Assembly (NCBI GenBank): GCA_023428915.1
Contig: JAEYWL010000017.1
Coordinates: forward strand, 1 to 15,459
Direction of reading: 5' to 3'
Length of the DNA: 15,459 bases
Source: Verrucomicrobiota bacterium
GTDB taxonomy: Bacteria > Chlamydiota > Chlamydiia > Chlamydiales > JAEYWL01
Below, in pieces: positions 6,453 to 14,304 of this stretch. The notes beneath the pieces are model-generated. The model had not been told where the DNA came from and searched no databases. It saw only the letters and a list, made by a program, of their open reading frames with translations. Position 1 is the stretch's first letter, and each line of letters opens with the position of its first letter. The position numbers and the translations under genes were made by a program.

Positions 6453-8993
6453 ATGAAATCGGACCATGAAAAGAAAATTATTCAACAAAAAGTGGAAGAG
6501 CTGGATTCCCTGCAAAAAAAAATTACCCAAGAAAATCCTGTATATTTCTATTCATTGCGAGCATTTATTGAAAAATATCAACTCTCAAAGGAAGAACAAT
6601 TTTTTTTAGTTTCCCAACTAGCCTACGGAATTTACTACGGCGAAATAGACATTAACTCCTGGAAATTAATCGACCAAATACACAATTTCAAGCACTTATT
6701 CTTGCAGACTTTAGTCCCTATAATGGACAAAGAAAGGCTTAAGCAAATCACTGCCCTGCAATCTGAACAAGAACTGCTTCTTTTGATTGCATTTCTATAT
6801 AGCTATTACCGGGAAGGCAGTTTTAAATTGCTTTCTTTCCTGGAAGAATACTATTCCCAACAGGCAATAGGAAGACTAATTAGAGGGTGCACTAATGGTT
6901 TTTTTCTCCCGAAAATATACATACAACTTTGCAGGCAGCAGCTAGTTTCCAATACATCTGACATCATCATCCATCTGGAGCAAGAGACCGAAAAACAGAT
7001 CGGATTAATACATTCTTTCCTGCACGAACTTGTACCCTTGATGGTTGACTCGCCTCTTGTAATCACCAAGGAAATGCTTAAAATAGCAAAGATGGAGCAA
7101 ACTGAAGAAGTTAAGAGTGCAATGGAACAACAGGCCGTTGTTAAAAAGGAAGAGCTGCTTGAATATTTTTCAATTTTTTACAAACTCAAGCCAACCGCAA
7201 AAGACATAAAACGCTTTGCTGAAATTTTCGGTTTAACCGGCCATTACCCCCCCTTAAAAGTCGCAGGTAAAGAAATTGAAGAATTGGCGTTATTAAATAA
7301 GCTTATTATCTTACGCCAGCTATTTTCACAGCCTCTATATATGATGCAGCTAAGCCAGCCGGAACTCCATGCAGCATTTGCCTTTGTAAAGCAAATATTG
7401 CTCCACATCGAAGCCCTTTGCCAGCTTCCCCTGCATTATCAAGTAGGACTATACCGCACTGTTTGCGCTATTGCTACAACTAAAAACCTGGAAGATTTAA
7501 CTACGCTGCCTTCTCTCATTAAAGGTTTAGAGTCGCTCTTTACTGTGCTTGGAGAGCGAAAATTCCGCACGCCGCTATCTTCCATGTATAAATTTCAAGA
7601 ATATCCAATTTTAGTATTTGATCAGTCGCCGCCGGCAACTTTTCAAAACAACGCAGCTTATATCGAAGAGTTGCAAACACGCTGCAATTGCCGCATCCAA
7701 CACATTTCACAGGAACAGGCCCTCCTCATTGCCCAAAAAATAGGCATTTTGCCGCTCATTCAAACTAACGGGGGGATGCTGGGTTATGGCGGCGCCAGAA
7801 ATTGCCAGTTTCTTTTAAGCACCCTTATCCGCCGAGCTTCATGGGGAAATAGGACTATTGGACAAATTGCAGCCCTGCCTGAAATAGAGTTGAGAGGCTT
7901 CTTTTGGCAAACAGTATTAACGAAGCAGTCAGAAGACAAAGCGGCCCCGCAGGTTGTATTACTTGATGACGATCATTACCTGCCTGAATCCAATATTTTT
8001 GGGCATATGTTATTTGCCAGCCTGCTTGGCGGGCAGTACGCCTCTACTTATGGCTATTTTATGGGGCGCGCCACACAAGGCATGCGCCAATATGTGCCTT
8101 TATATGAGCTGCTGGAAAATCCTTCAGTTATTTATCTGCACACAAGCTGGTCGAACACCCCTGCTTTAGCTTTGCTTTCTGAATGTTTAACCCATCCCCG
8201 CATCACCTTAAACCTGCCTTTTCCTAGCGAAGAAGGGTATTTCCACATACAACCTAAAAGCAACCCTCTCTTAAAGCCCAATTATCATCTGGCCGGTACA
8301 AGGTACCCAAAACATCAAATTCCTGTCCATCCCTTGACCGGAATTGAAGAAACCCTTGCCCCGTACTTATCGCATACGCTCATGACAGCCATGGTGCGCA
8401 GCCTTTTGAATTTTCAGCCGGATAGGCAACGCTCCATTTTCCCTTGGAATGAGCCTGAGGCATTGGAAACTTTCAGCAGCCTAAAAAACCTGTTGGAATA
8501 TGTAGCAGACGACACCATAACCCTTTCTATGCAGCAGCGCTTTTGGCAGAATATCAATCACCTGCTCTTTGGCGAAAATATGCTGTTTTCAAATCACCTG
8601 CTCGACCTAATCAGCTGCGATAGTCAAGAAGAAATCAACGCTTACATAACCAGCCGCCCTGATTTAGACAAGGCCGCCCTTCACTCCATTCAAGAAATTG
8701 CCAAGATTTACGATCAATTACAAAAAGAAGCTAACCAACTCACTGAATATGGCCTGGCAGTGGCAGAAGAAATTCAACAAGCTTTGCCTGACTCGCAAGA
8801 CCCTTGGTATGTTCGAGTTCCCTTTTTGGGCTCGGAAAAACTGTTAACAATAATCGAGGGCAAAAAAACAATGCATAATATCGCCCCTGAAAACAGCCTC
8901 TCGCATGGATTTTACCTGCTCTTGAAAAACATCGGCTGCGCGCAATTCAATGAAGCCGTAAAGACCCTATTGTCCCAATACGCAGGGCTTTGA
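6453..8993 (+). CDS. Large protein of unknown family with a GT-A glycosyltransferase-like core
   Basis: This 846-residue protein has no signal peptide and no clear membrane helix, so it is probably cytoplasmic. Residues 1-380 are mostly helical and unrecognised. The middle carries, in the right order and spacing, landmarks of a GT-A nucleotide-sugar transferase: EYPILVFDQSPP (383-394, the first strand and loop), NGGMLGYGGARN (439-450, like the ARN motif of family 2 enzymes) and VVLLDDDHYLPE with Asp505-507 (the DxD-type metal and nucleotide site). Residues about 690-846 are helical again. I infer glycosyl transfer with moderate confidence; the flanking domains are unknown. Start ATG 6453 has only a weak AAAGGT before it. 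The gene stands alone and converges on the oxygenase gene 36 nt downstream. It could instead be a degenerate or non-catalytic relative. Confidence 0.85.
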   Translation: MKSDHEKKIIQQKVEELDSLQKKITQENPVYFYSLRAFIEKYQLSKEEQFFLVSQLAYGIYYGEIDINSWKLIDQIHNFKHLFLQTLVPIMDKERLKQITALQSEQELLLLIAFLYSYYREGSFKLLSFLEEYYSQQAIGRLIRGCTNGFFLPKIYIQLCRQQLVSNTSDIIIHLEQETEKQIGLIHSFLHELVPLMVDSPLVITKEMLKIAKMEQTEEVKSAMEQQAVVKKEELLEYFSIFYKLKPTAKDIKRFAEIFGLTGHYPPLKVAGKEIEELALLNKLIILRQLFSQPLYMMQLSQPELHAAFAFVKQILLHIEALCQLPLHYQVGLYRTVCAIATTKNLEDLTTLPSLIKGLESLFTVLGERKFRTPLSSMYKFQEYPILVFDQSPPATFQNNAAYIEELQTRCNCRIQHISQEQALLIAQKIGILPLIQTNGGMLGYGGARNCQFLLSTLIRRASWGNRTIGQIAALPEIELRGFFWQTVLTKQSEDKAAPQVVLLDDDHYLPESNIFGHMLFASLLGGQYASTYGYFMGRATQGMRQYVPLYELLENPSVIYLHTSWSNTPALALLSECLTHPRITLNLPFPSEEGYFHIQPKSNPLLKPNYHLAGTRYPKHQIPVHPLTGIEETLAPYLSHTLMTAMVRSLLNFQPDRQRSIFPWNEPEALETFSSLKNLLEYVADDTITLSMQQRFWQNINHLLFGENMLFSNHLLDLISCDSQEEINAYITSRPDLDKAALHSIQEIAKIYDQLQKEANQLTEYGLAVAEEIQQALPDSQDPWYVRVPFLGSEKLLTIIEGKKTMHNIAPENSLSHGFYLLLKNIGCAQFNEAVKTLLSQYAGL

Positions 8994-9029
8994 AGGCATG
9001 TTCAAGCGTGATGTAGGGGCAAGTCGGGT

Positions 9030-9851
9030 TTAAACAAAAAACGGCTCAAGCTCTTTATGGGACAAATCGTAATTAAAAGCTACCTGATGTGTTTGCATCG
9101 AACCTAAAGCTGATTTATTGTACTGCCTGGTGTGTTCAAAAGTGATGAAGCAGACCATAGAAAATCTGCCTGTTTTGGCGGTTTTCTCTGTAGCGGCAAC
9201 GCGGTGATATAGGGCTTTAAGCTCTCCTTTGGAACGGAATTGGAGCTGCATGGCAGGGATAATCACTGTTTGGCTGTGGTCTACAGGCATTGGCTTCCAT
9301 TCCCTTTGCGCTAAACAGTAATACTGCAACCCTTCATCGCTTTCATAGAGATGCAAAGTAAATCCCCCTTTATCTGCATGTGCAGCAGCAATCTCTGCGC
9401 CGGAAGGCTGGTCGCCAAAATAATGCAGGTAGCGCAAAATCCAATACGGCTTGCTCGCAATAACCTCCTCTTCCAATCCTGTAATGGCAAAAGCTTCTTC
9501 CATATCTCTTGCAAATGCGCATACAAGCGGCTCTACATTATCCAAGAGCACTTTAGCATCATGTAAAAAGGGGAAAGTTTTATTATTAGCAATTTCCGTT
9601 AAACGTTCATGCTGAAACATAGTCACATGAAAATTTTCTTTTAAATCCTTTTTACTGCCTTTTTCCTCTTTGAGTTCATAGCCTGCGCCATCGCCATGAG
9701 TGTCCTCTAAAAATGCAAAGGCTAGTTTTTCCTCTTTAGGCAGCTTGCAAAACTCTTTCCAGGATGAAATGGCATTTTCTACAGCTTGACGCAATGGTTG
9801 CGGGTAATCGACTCTAACTAGTCCCGTATGCTTGAATTCTTGTCCGTACAT
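9030..9851 (-). CDS. 2-oxoglutarate/Fe(II)-dependent dioxygenase, isopenicillin-N-synthase-like
   Basis: This 273-residue soluble enzyme should use Fe(II), oxygen and 2-oxoglutarate to oxidise an unidentified small molecule. The family pattern is complete: an N-terminal segment with the KLPKEEKLAF motif (36-45), LRYLHYF (139-145), the iron ligands His158 and Asp160 in HADKGGFTLHL, GLQ (174-176), distal His216 in YHRV, and Arg229-x-Ser231 for 2-oxoglutarate binding. I chose ATG 9851 because GGGAG lies about 5 nt upstream; a longer frame begins with TTG at 9884, adds 11 residues and has no Shine-Dalgarno. A TATAGT (minus strand, 9876-9881) could be its -10 box, without a clear -35. No biosynthetic neighbour points to a pathway. 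Confidence 0.85.
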   Translation of the reverse strand: MYGQEFKHTGLVRVDYPQPLRQAVENAISSWKEFCKLPKEEKLAFAFLEDTHGDGAGYELKEEKGSKKDLKENFHVTMFQHERLTEIANNKTFPFLHDAKVLLDNVEPLVCAFARDMEEAFAITGLEEEVIASKPYWILRYLHYFGDQPSGAEIAAAHADKGGFTLHLYESDEGLQYYCLAQREWKPMPVDHSQTVIIPAMQLQFRSKGELKALYHRVAATEKTAKTGRFSMVCFITFEHTRQYNKSALGSMQTHQVAFNYDLSHKELEPFFV

Positions 9852-9941
9852 TTTGACTCCCAGATTTTTCTGCAGACTATACAACGTTTTAGCATTTTCA
9901 GATAAGCAATAGAAAAACAGTTTTCAACAAATCCTATCTAT

Positions 9942-9955
9942 GCTTAAATTTAAGC
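9942..9955. promoter_or_regulatory. Perfect 14-bp palindrome GCTTAAATTTAAGC
   Basis: This is a perfect palindrome in the gap between the oxygenase gene (start 9851, minus) and the tiny ORFs to the right. Its half-site CTTAAAT also occurs in the inverted repeat at 6385-6412. It may be an operator or may be chance in AT-rich DNA. Confidence 0.3.
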
Positions 9956-9956
9956 C

Positions 9957-10040
9957 ATGAATACAACTCGTTCATATTTCAGCATTTATCCATTTCCGGT
10001 CAGCCTCATTGCAGGCGCACTCTTTTCTATTGCGGCTTAA
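9957..10040 (+). CDS. Possible 27-residue hydrophobic peptide (doubtful)
   Basis: ATG 9957 opens a 27-codon frame whose second half is hydrophobic (SLIAGALFSIAA). It begins 2 nt after the palindrome and has no Shine-Dalgarno. I list it only because it precedes a better-supported tiny hydrophobic ORF that also begins with Met-Asn-Thr. Chance is the more likely explanation. Confidence 0.15.
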   Translation: MNTTRSYFSIYPFPVSLIAGALFSIAA

Positions 10041-10097
10041 TTTAGTCCGATAGCTTTTTATACACCCAAACAAATCCATAAAATAAAGGAAAAACCT

Positions 10098-10205
10098 ATG
10101 AACACCATAGTGAATTCGCCCCCTCTGGAAATATCGTTGACCTTCCCCGCTGCGGTCCTTACTCTCTTCATCCCCCTCTATTTCTTTTTTATTATTGTGC
10201 TCTAG
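10098..10205 (+). CDS. Possible 35-residue single-span membrane peptide
   Basis: ATG 10098 is preceded by AAAGGA (10085-10090) at 7 nt, a better ribosome site than most genes here have. The product has a polar start (MNTIVNSPPLEIS) and then about 22 hydrophobic residues ending FFFIIVL, enough for one membrane span. A TATACA box lies at 10059-10064. Length and character recall small membrane proteins and type I toxin peptides, but no family is recognised and no antisense RNA is evident. It stops 65 nt before the carrier-like gene and could also be a leader ORF for it. Confidence 0.4.
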   Translation: MNTIVNSPPLEISLTFPAAVLTLFIPLYFFFIIVL

Positions 10206-10227
10206 GCACAGATAAACTCTTTTTTTT
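10196..10227 (+). terminator. Small hairpin and T-run over the tiny ORF stop
   Basis: TGTGC (10196-10200) and GCACA (10206-10210) form a 5-bp stem with the stop codon in the loop. Eight T residues follow at 10220-10227, nine bases after the stem. This gap makes it a weak terminator at best. Confidence 0.3.
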
Positions 10228-10228
10228 A

Positions 10229-10234
10229 TATAAT
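10229..10234 (+). promoter_or_regulatory. Consensus -10 box before the carrier-like gene
   Basis: A perfect TATAAT lies 36 nt before the ATG at 10271. The DNA at the -35 position (about 10206-10211) does not match consensus, so the promoter is only plausible. Confidence 0.4.
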
Positions 10235-10270
10235 ATTTTTCCTAATTTAATTTTAATTAAGAGGACAATC

Positions 10271-11023
10271 ATGTCTATACCTGACCCTGCATCTAAAAGC
10301 GAAAGCTCCAAAACTTTATGGCAATCAGCAGTTGATTGGGCAAAACCCGGCATTGCTGCCGGGATTGCGATAGCAAATCCCCCCATTACATACGCCTTTA
10401 TAGCTAAAGGAGAAAGGCAGCGAAGCCAGCCTCTCCCCTCATTCAATTTAGCCGCGGTTGCAAAAATCGGCGCTGCAAGCAGCCCTAGCACAGGCGCTGC
10501 GGTGGCAATTCAAGTCAATGCCCAGGATTGGTTATTGAGAAAAATGCAAGGGGAAGCGGAAGCCGGAAAACCTCCCAGCTTTCAAGCTAGTTTCATCAGT
10601 TCGCTTGGCGCCGGAGCTATTTCTGCGGTCCCTTACATCTTAATGAATGGCACCACAAATGGACAAAGCATCCCATACATTATTAGAAACATGACAGCCT
10701 ACCAGGTAGCGGCTGTCTCCGGCAGAGAGACCGGGTTTGTTTTAGCCTTAACCTGTTCGGATGAAGCAAGCAAACAAGCCAATGAACTATTAGGCCAGCA
10801 TCCGCTTGTTGGCTGGGTTACACGCTTCGCAACAGGCTACTTGGGCAGCGTTGCCGGCCATCCTCTAGATACCTGGTTAACCTTGATGCAGAAAAACATT
10901 AAAGTTACCGGCGTCCGGCAATTATACCAGGGCGCTAATATAAGAGGCATTGGTGTAGGCTTAATTTCTTGCCAAATCAAAGTCATATTGGATGCCTGGA
11001 ATAGCCTGGCTAATCAGAAATAG
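10271..11023 (+). CDS. Mitochondrial carrier family-like membrane protein
   Basis: The protein has 250 residues; ATG 10271 has AGAGGA 5 nt upstream. I see a three-fold pattern like the mitochondrial carrier (SLC25) family. Module 3 is clearest: GYLGSVAGHPLDTWLTLMQ (189-207) aligns with the odd-helix motif PxDxx[KR]x[KR]..Q, followed by QLYQGANIRGIGVG (217-230) like the family's LYxG...R stretch. Module 2 has SLGAGAISAVP (111-121) and GRETGFVLALTCSDEASKQ, like the even-helix end. Module 1 has GIAAGIAIANPP (27-38). Both basic residues of the module 3 motif are Leu (203, 205), modules 1 and 2 lack the acidic residue, and the protein is shorter than the usual 300, so it is divergent. Such carriers are almost only eukaryotic; Legionella LncP is the known secreted bacterial example. 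A host-derived transporter or effector is inferred, not shown. Confidence 0.6.
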   Translation: MSIPDPASKSESSKTLWQSAVDWAKPGIAAGIAIANPPITYAFIAKGERQRSQPLPSFNLAAVAKIGAASSPSTGAAVAIQVNAQDWLLRKMQGEAEAGKPPSFQASFISSLGAGAISAVPYILMNGTTNGQSIPYIIRNMTAYQVAAVSGRETGFVLALTCSDEASKQANELLGQHPLVGWVTRFATGYLGSVAGHPLDTWLTLMQKNIKVTGVRQLYQGANIRGIGVGLISCQIKVILDAWNSLANQK

Positions 11024-11065
11024 GCAACAAGGCCCAATGCCATCAACTTAAGAATAGTTTGGAGC

Positions 11066-11083
11066 GCGGCGATTCGTCGCCGC
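11066..11083 (+). terminator. GC-rich hairpin with TTCG tetraloop
   Basis: GCGGCGA (11066-11072), loop TTCG, TCGCCGC (11077-11083) form a perfect 7-bp stem followed by TTT, 43 nt after the carrier-like stop codon. It is the left arm core of the inverted-repeat element and could act as a transcription terminator in either direction. Confidence 0.45.
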
Positions 11084-11094
11084 TTTAGCCCGGC

Positions 11095-11124
11095 AAATCT
11101 TGATCTCGATCTTGATCTTGATCT
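11095..11124 (+). repeat. Tandem TGATCT hexamers
   Basis: Five consecutive hexamers of the TGATCT type (AAATCT, TGATCT, CGATCT, TGATCT, TGATCT) lie inside the inverted-repeat element. Decayed copies in inverted orientation lie near 11187-11215. Confidence 0.6.
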
Positions 11125-11417
11125 TGCTTTTCTTAAACTTTTCTAAATCGGATTGATACGCGCGCCAAACTCTGATCGAAAATGTGTGATAAGAAAGATT
11201 AAGATCGTGATCAAGACTTGCTATCAGACTTGTCAAACACTTCAGAATGGAGATTAACAGGACTCTTTTATGTTCGACAAGTCGAAGATTAACAAAGCGG
11301 CGACAAGTCGCGCACTCCAAATGCCTTTTTAAACTGATGGCATTGGACTGCTGCCTTTGTTACGATAGAACAAAAATAGGACTTTATATAGAAGAAGAGT
11401 AAAATGCTATTAGCTTC

Positions 11418-11446
11418 ATGACAGATAATGAGCAATCTGGTAGAAA
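11418..11446 (+). promoter_or_regulatory. Candidate promoter for the TPR/barrel operon
   Basis: ATGACA (11418-11423, 5 of 6) and TAGAAA (11441-11446, 4 of 6) are 17 nt apart and lie 33 nt before the start codon at 11480, in AT-rich DNA. Consensus match only. Confidence 0.35.
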
Positions 11447-11479
11447 TCTATTAATAAATTTTTATTTTTTATTGGATTC

Positions 11480-14302
11480 ATGCCGGGCAAAATCATTTAT
11501 TTTTTTACTGGTGCTATTTGTCTTTGTTTCCCACTAGCAGCTAAATCTCTGCAGCAAGAGGCAATTGTCCCTAAAGAGTCGCAAATTAGCGACTATGAAG
11601 CACGTTTGACATTGGCCCAAGTGTTATTCTATGACAAAAAATTCAAACGCTCGATTGCCCAATACTTGATTCTGCTGCAGCAAAAGCCTAACGATCCCGA
11701 TCTGGAATATGAAATAGGTAAAGTTTATATAGCCGATCAGCAATGGCATCATGGCCTGCGCCGCCTCGCCCAAGCTTTGCATCAAAAACCGGATTCTATA
11801 CCCATTTTGCTTGCTGCATCCCAGGCAGAAACAGCGCTTGGCCACTTTGTAATTGCCGACAACTATCTGCAAAAAATCTTGCAGATTGGCGGCGGCGCTC
11901 TTTCAAAAGACACCCTTTTAAGTTATGCCGACCAGTTAATTGCACGCGGCGACTACTATCAGGCAGAGACTCTCTACGAGAAAATGCTGGTTAAAACGCC
12001 GCATGACAAAGACTTGATGCAAAGGATGGCTGACCTCTATATCTATTCCCAGAGATACGAGGAAGCAGAGAAAGCCTTGGCTAAATTGCGCTATTTTTAC
12101 CCTTCCCATAAACCCCTGCTTCTTTCTTATGTCAACTTGCGTCTGCAGCAAAAAGATTTTGTTGAAGCTCTCAGGCACACTGAGGAACTTCTGGCCTTAG
12201 AACCTCGAAATAGCGAATTTCTCTTGCTGAAAGGCGATGTGCTGTTTGCCGGCAGGTGTTTTGAGGAAGCTATTGCTGCCTATTTACAAGTAAGCCTCAA
12301 TAGCGGGCAATATGTCAAAGCGCAGCTTGGCCTTGGAAAGGCTTACAGGCAATTATTTGATTTTGAAAATGCAAATGCGGCTTTAGAGAAAGCGGCATCA
12401 GTTGAACCAGAAAATATTGACAGCCGTTATCACCTGATAGAAAGCCGTTTTTATTTGGCGCAAATAGCCGGCACGCAAGATGCACTCTTGCAGGAAGTGC
12501 TCGCCAAAGAGCAGTCCCCCCTCCTCTTGTCTAAATGGGCGGATTTATTTCTCAGTATGGGCAAATCTGAATATGCCCGCTATCTATTTATGCGGGCAGG
12601 CGAGATAGATGATCTGTATTTTCCGGCCTTTATCGGCATGGCAGATACTTTCAGCATCATGTTTCAATACGATACAGCCATTTGCCTCTATATGGATCTG
12701 CTTGAAGATTTCCCGGAAAACAGCAAGCTTGTCATGTCTCTTGCCCGCCTTTTTAGTTGGAATAAAAGCTTTGATGAAGCCTATGCTTGGTACGACTGGA
12801 TGTCTTCACTCAATCCCAAAGACCCGCTTCCGGTTAGGGAAAAAGCCAGGGTCGCCATGTGGGCCAAGGACCATTGTTTAGCTGTTGAGACCTACAATAA
12901 ACTGCTTACCCCTGCAGTCGATAGTATTTTATACGAAACCTTGCATGAAAGCCTGCCCGGCTATGAATGGTCTTTGCCAACTGACGATCAGCTTGGCAGC
13001 ACATACGATGGCTATAAGGGTTATGAAGCTTTTAGCGGCCTTATTGCAGAAGATTGCCTGGAAATGCCGCAAGAACTTGCCGGAGAAATCCAACTGGCGC
13101 TATTAGATAATTTAGATCTTTATTTGCTGCAACGCTCAGTTGCTCTAGAGCTCAAAGCCAAAGAATTGGCCTGGCATAAACGCTTTATCCCCTCATTGCC
13201 AGTATACCAGCAATTAATTGAGATTGCCCCCGGGTTAGAGGAAGGCTTATTTGATTATGCCCAGGTGCTCTGCTCCCTGGGGCAATGTTCTTGCGCAAGA
13301 CAGCTCTACAATGACATCCTGGATCTTGACCCTAATCACACCATGGTAAGATTGGCTTTAGACTATAGCCTCCAAAAAGACCATATTGCAGTCGGAAACA
13401 ACTTTAGCTATTGGAGGGAGATCGGATCGGGAACTTTCTCCCAATCGCAAATTGCCAGGTATCGCAATGACACTTTTATCGAATATCCTTTTTCATGTGA
13501 TGGCGCCTTGCGGTTTATTCAGCAGGAGTACGTGGAAAATCCCTTTCAAAACTTCAAATACTACCCCGCAATTGGAGAATCGATCGAAGGCGATTACCGG
13601 TTTAATGAAAACTTCAAGGGAAGTGCGGGCATAACCTATAAAAACTACTTTGGCAAGTTCAGAGATCGTTTTACTTGCTTTGGGCGCTTTAACTATAATT
13701 TCAATGACTGCTTCCAAGTAAATTTAGGAGTCGAGCGGGTCAATGAAATTTACAATTTCTTCTCCTTGCAGCAAGCCATACAGTCTTCAATCGCTTGGTT
13801 TGGCTTAACCTCTAACATTACCCGTTTTTGGTATGCTGAGGCCAACTTCCGCTACTTCAGATATAATGACCATAACAGCCAAGTGTGGGTAAATTTGCGC
13901 TCTGAATATCAGCTGACCGACGAAAGCCCAAATGTTGTCAAATTGCTATTTGCCGGCAACTACCGCAATACTGCAGAGAATTCGGTCAATATAGTTGCAG
14001 GAGATGAATTGGTAAATGTGATCCACCCCTACTGGACGCCGCAGCGCTATTTTTCCGGCAGCGTGGGCCTTCAGCTGCGGCATGACTATCGCGAATTTGA
14101 ATTCTGTGAAGCCCCTGAGCGTTATTTTGATTTTTTTGTGATTGCAGAACAAGACTCTGTAAATAACCCCTCCATTGAGGCCATCGCTGCCTGGAAGCAT
14201 GATTTTAGCGGACATTGGGGCTTGGAATTAAAAGGCTTGATCCACCGCTCCAGGCAGTGGAACGCTGAGGGCGCTTGGGCTACGATTAAATACAGGTTTT
14301 AA
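11480..14302 (+). CDS. TPR protein with C-terminal outer membrane beta-barrel (exopolysaccharide-export-like)
   Basis: The protein has 940 residues. Residues 1-21 form a signal peptide (basic MPGK, hydrophobic core, ending PLAAKS). Residues about 35-630 are repeated 34-residue-type helical pairs of the tetratricopeptide class, for example around AALEKAASVEPENIDSRYHL. From about residue 638 (VGNNFSYWREIGSG) to the end the sequence alternates as beta strands rich in Tyr, Phe and Arg, with HPYWTPQRYFSGSVGLQL and a final ATIKYRF. A terminal Phe is the usual signal for outer-membrane barrel insertion. This TPR-plus-barrel layout is shared by PgaA and BcsC, which guide polysaccharide through the outer membrane, and by YaiO-like barrels. 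I infer export of a glycan; no synthase gene is adjacent. Only a weak GGA precedes the start. It is followed 2 nt later by an unrecognised gene. Confidence 0.82.
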   Translation: MPGKIIYFFTGAICLCFPLAAKSLQQEAIVPKESQISDYEARLTLAQVLFYDKKFKRSIAQYLILLQQKPNDPDLEYEIGKVYIADQQWHHGLRRLAQALHQKPDSIPILLAASQAETALGHFVIADNYLQKILQIGGGALSKDTLLSYADQLIARGDYYQAETLYEKMLVKTPHDKDLMQRMADLYIYSQRYEEAEKALAKLRYFYPSHKPLLLSYVNLRLQQKDFVEALRHTEELLALEPRNSEFLLLKGDVLFAGRCFEEAIAAYLQVSLNSGQYVKAQLGLGKAYRQLFDFENANAALEKAASVEPENIDSRYHLIESRFYLAQIAGTQDALLQEVLAKEQSPLLLSKWADLFLSMGKSEYARYLFMRAGEIDDLYFPAFIGMADTFSIMFQYDTAICLYMDLLEDFPENSKLVMSLARLFSWNKSFDEAYAWYDWMSSLNPKDPLPVREKARVAMWAKDHCLAVETYNKLLTPAVDSILYETLHESLPGYEWSLPTDDQLGSTYDGYKGYEAFSGLIAEDCLEMPQELAGEIQLALLDNLDLYLLQRSVALELKAKELAWHKRFIPSLPVYQQLIEIAPGLEEGLFDYAQVLCSLGQCSCARQLYNDILDLDPNHTMVRLALDYSLQKDHIAVGNNFSYWREIGSGTFSQSQIARYRNDTFIEYPFSCDGALRFIQQEYVENPFQNFKYYPAIGESIEGDYRFNENFKGSAGITYKNYFGKFRDRFTCFGRFNYNFNDCFQVNLGVERVNEIYNFFSLQQAIQSSIAWFGLTSNITRFWYAEANFRYFRYNDHNSQVWVNLRSEYQLTDESPNVVKLLFAGNYRNTAENSVNIVAGDELVNVIHPYWTPQRYFSGSVGLQLRHDYREFEFCEAPERYFDFFVIAEQDSVNNPSIEAIAAWKHDFSGHWGLELKGLIHRSRQWNAEGAWATIKYRF

Positions 14303-14304
14303 CT

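Larger units (their letters stand above)
11025..11362. repeat. Inverted-repeat element with GCGGCGA hairpin arms
   Basis: The element starts 1 nt after the carrier-like gene. CCAATGCCATCA (11034-11045) is repeated in inverted form at 11335-11346, and AACAAGGC (11026-11033) has a counterpart further out near 11354-11362. Inside, TTTGGAG...GCGGCGA TTCG TCGCCGC (11058-11083) is inverted at 11294-11321 with a one-base loss. Hexamer arrays near 11095-11124 also recur in inverted, decayed form near 11187-11215. The 90-codon minus frame inside (11048-11320) is made of these repeats (KIKIKIEIKI) and is not a convincing gene. I see no transposase; it resembles a miniature transposable element or a long-range hairpin repeat. 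Confidence 0.65.

Noticed and set aside
9852..9884. TTG-initiated 11-residue extension of the oxygenase
   Set aside because: TTG start, no Shine-Dalgarno, while ATG 9851 has GGGAG at suitable spacing.
10192..10491. 99-codon minus-strand ORF over the start of the carrier-like gene
   Set aside because: Antisense to a frame with a good ribosome site and recognisable membrane-protein pattern; no start signal of its own.
11095..11215. Possible CRISPR-like repeat array
   Set aside because: The repeated units are contiguous 6-mers without spacers and occur in inverted orientation, which fits the repeat element and not a CRISPR array.
11048..11320. 90-codon minus-strand ORF
   Set aside because: It falls wholly within the inverted-repeat element and its sequence (KIKIKIEIKI, Arg/Cys-rich ends) is a translation of the hexamer and hairpin repeats. 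No convincing ribosome site.
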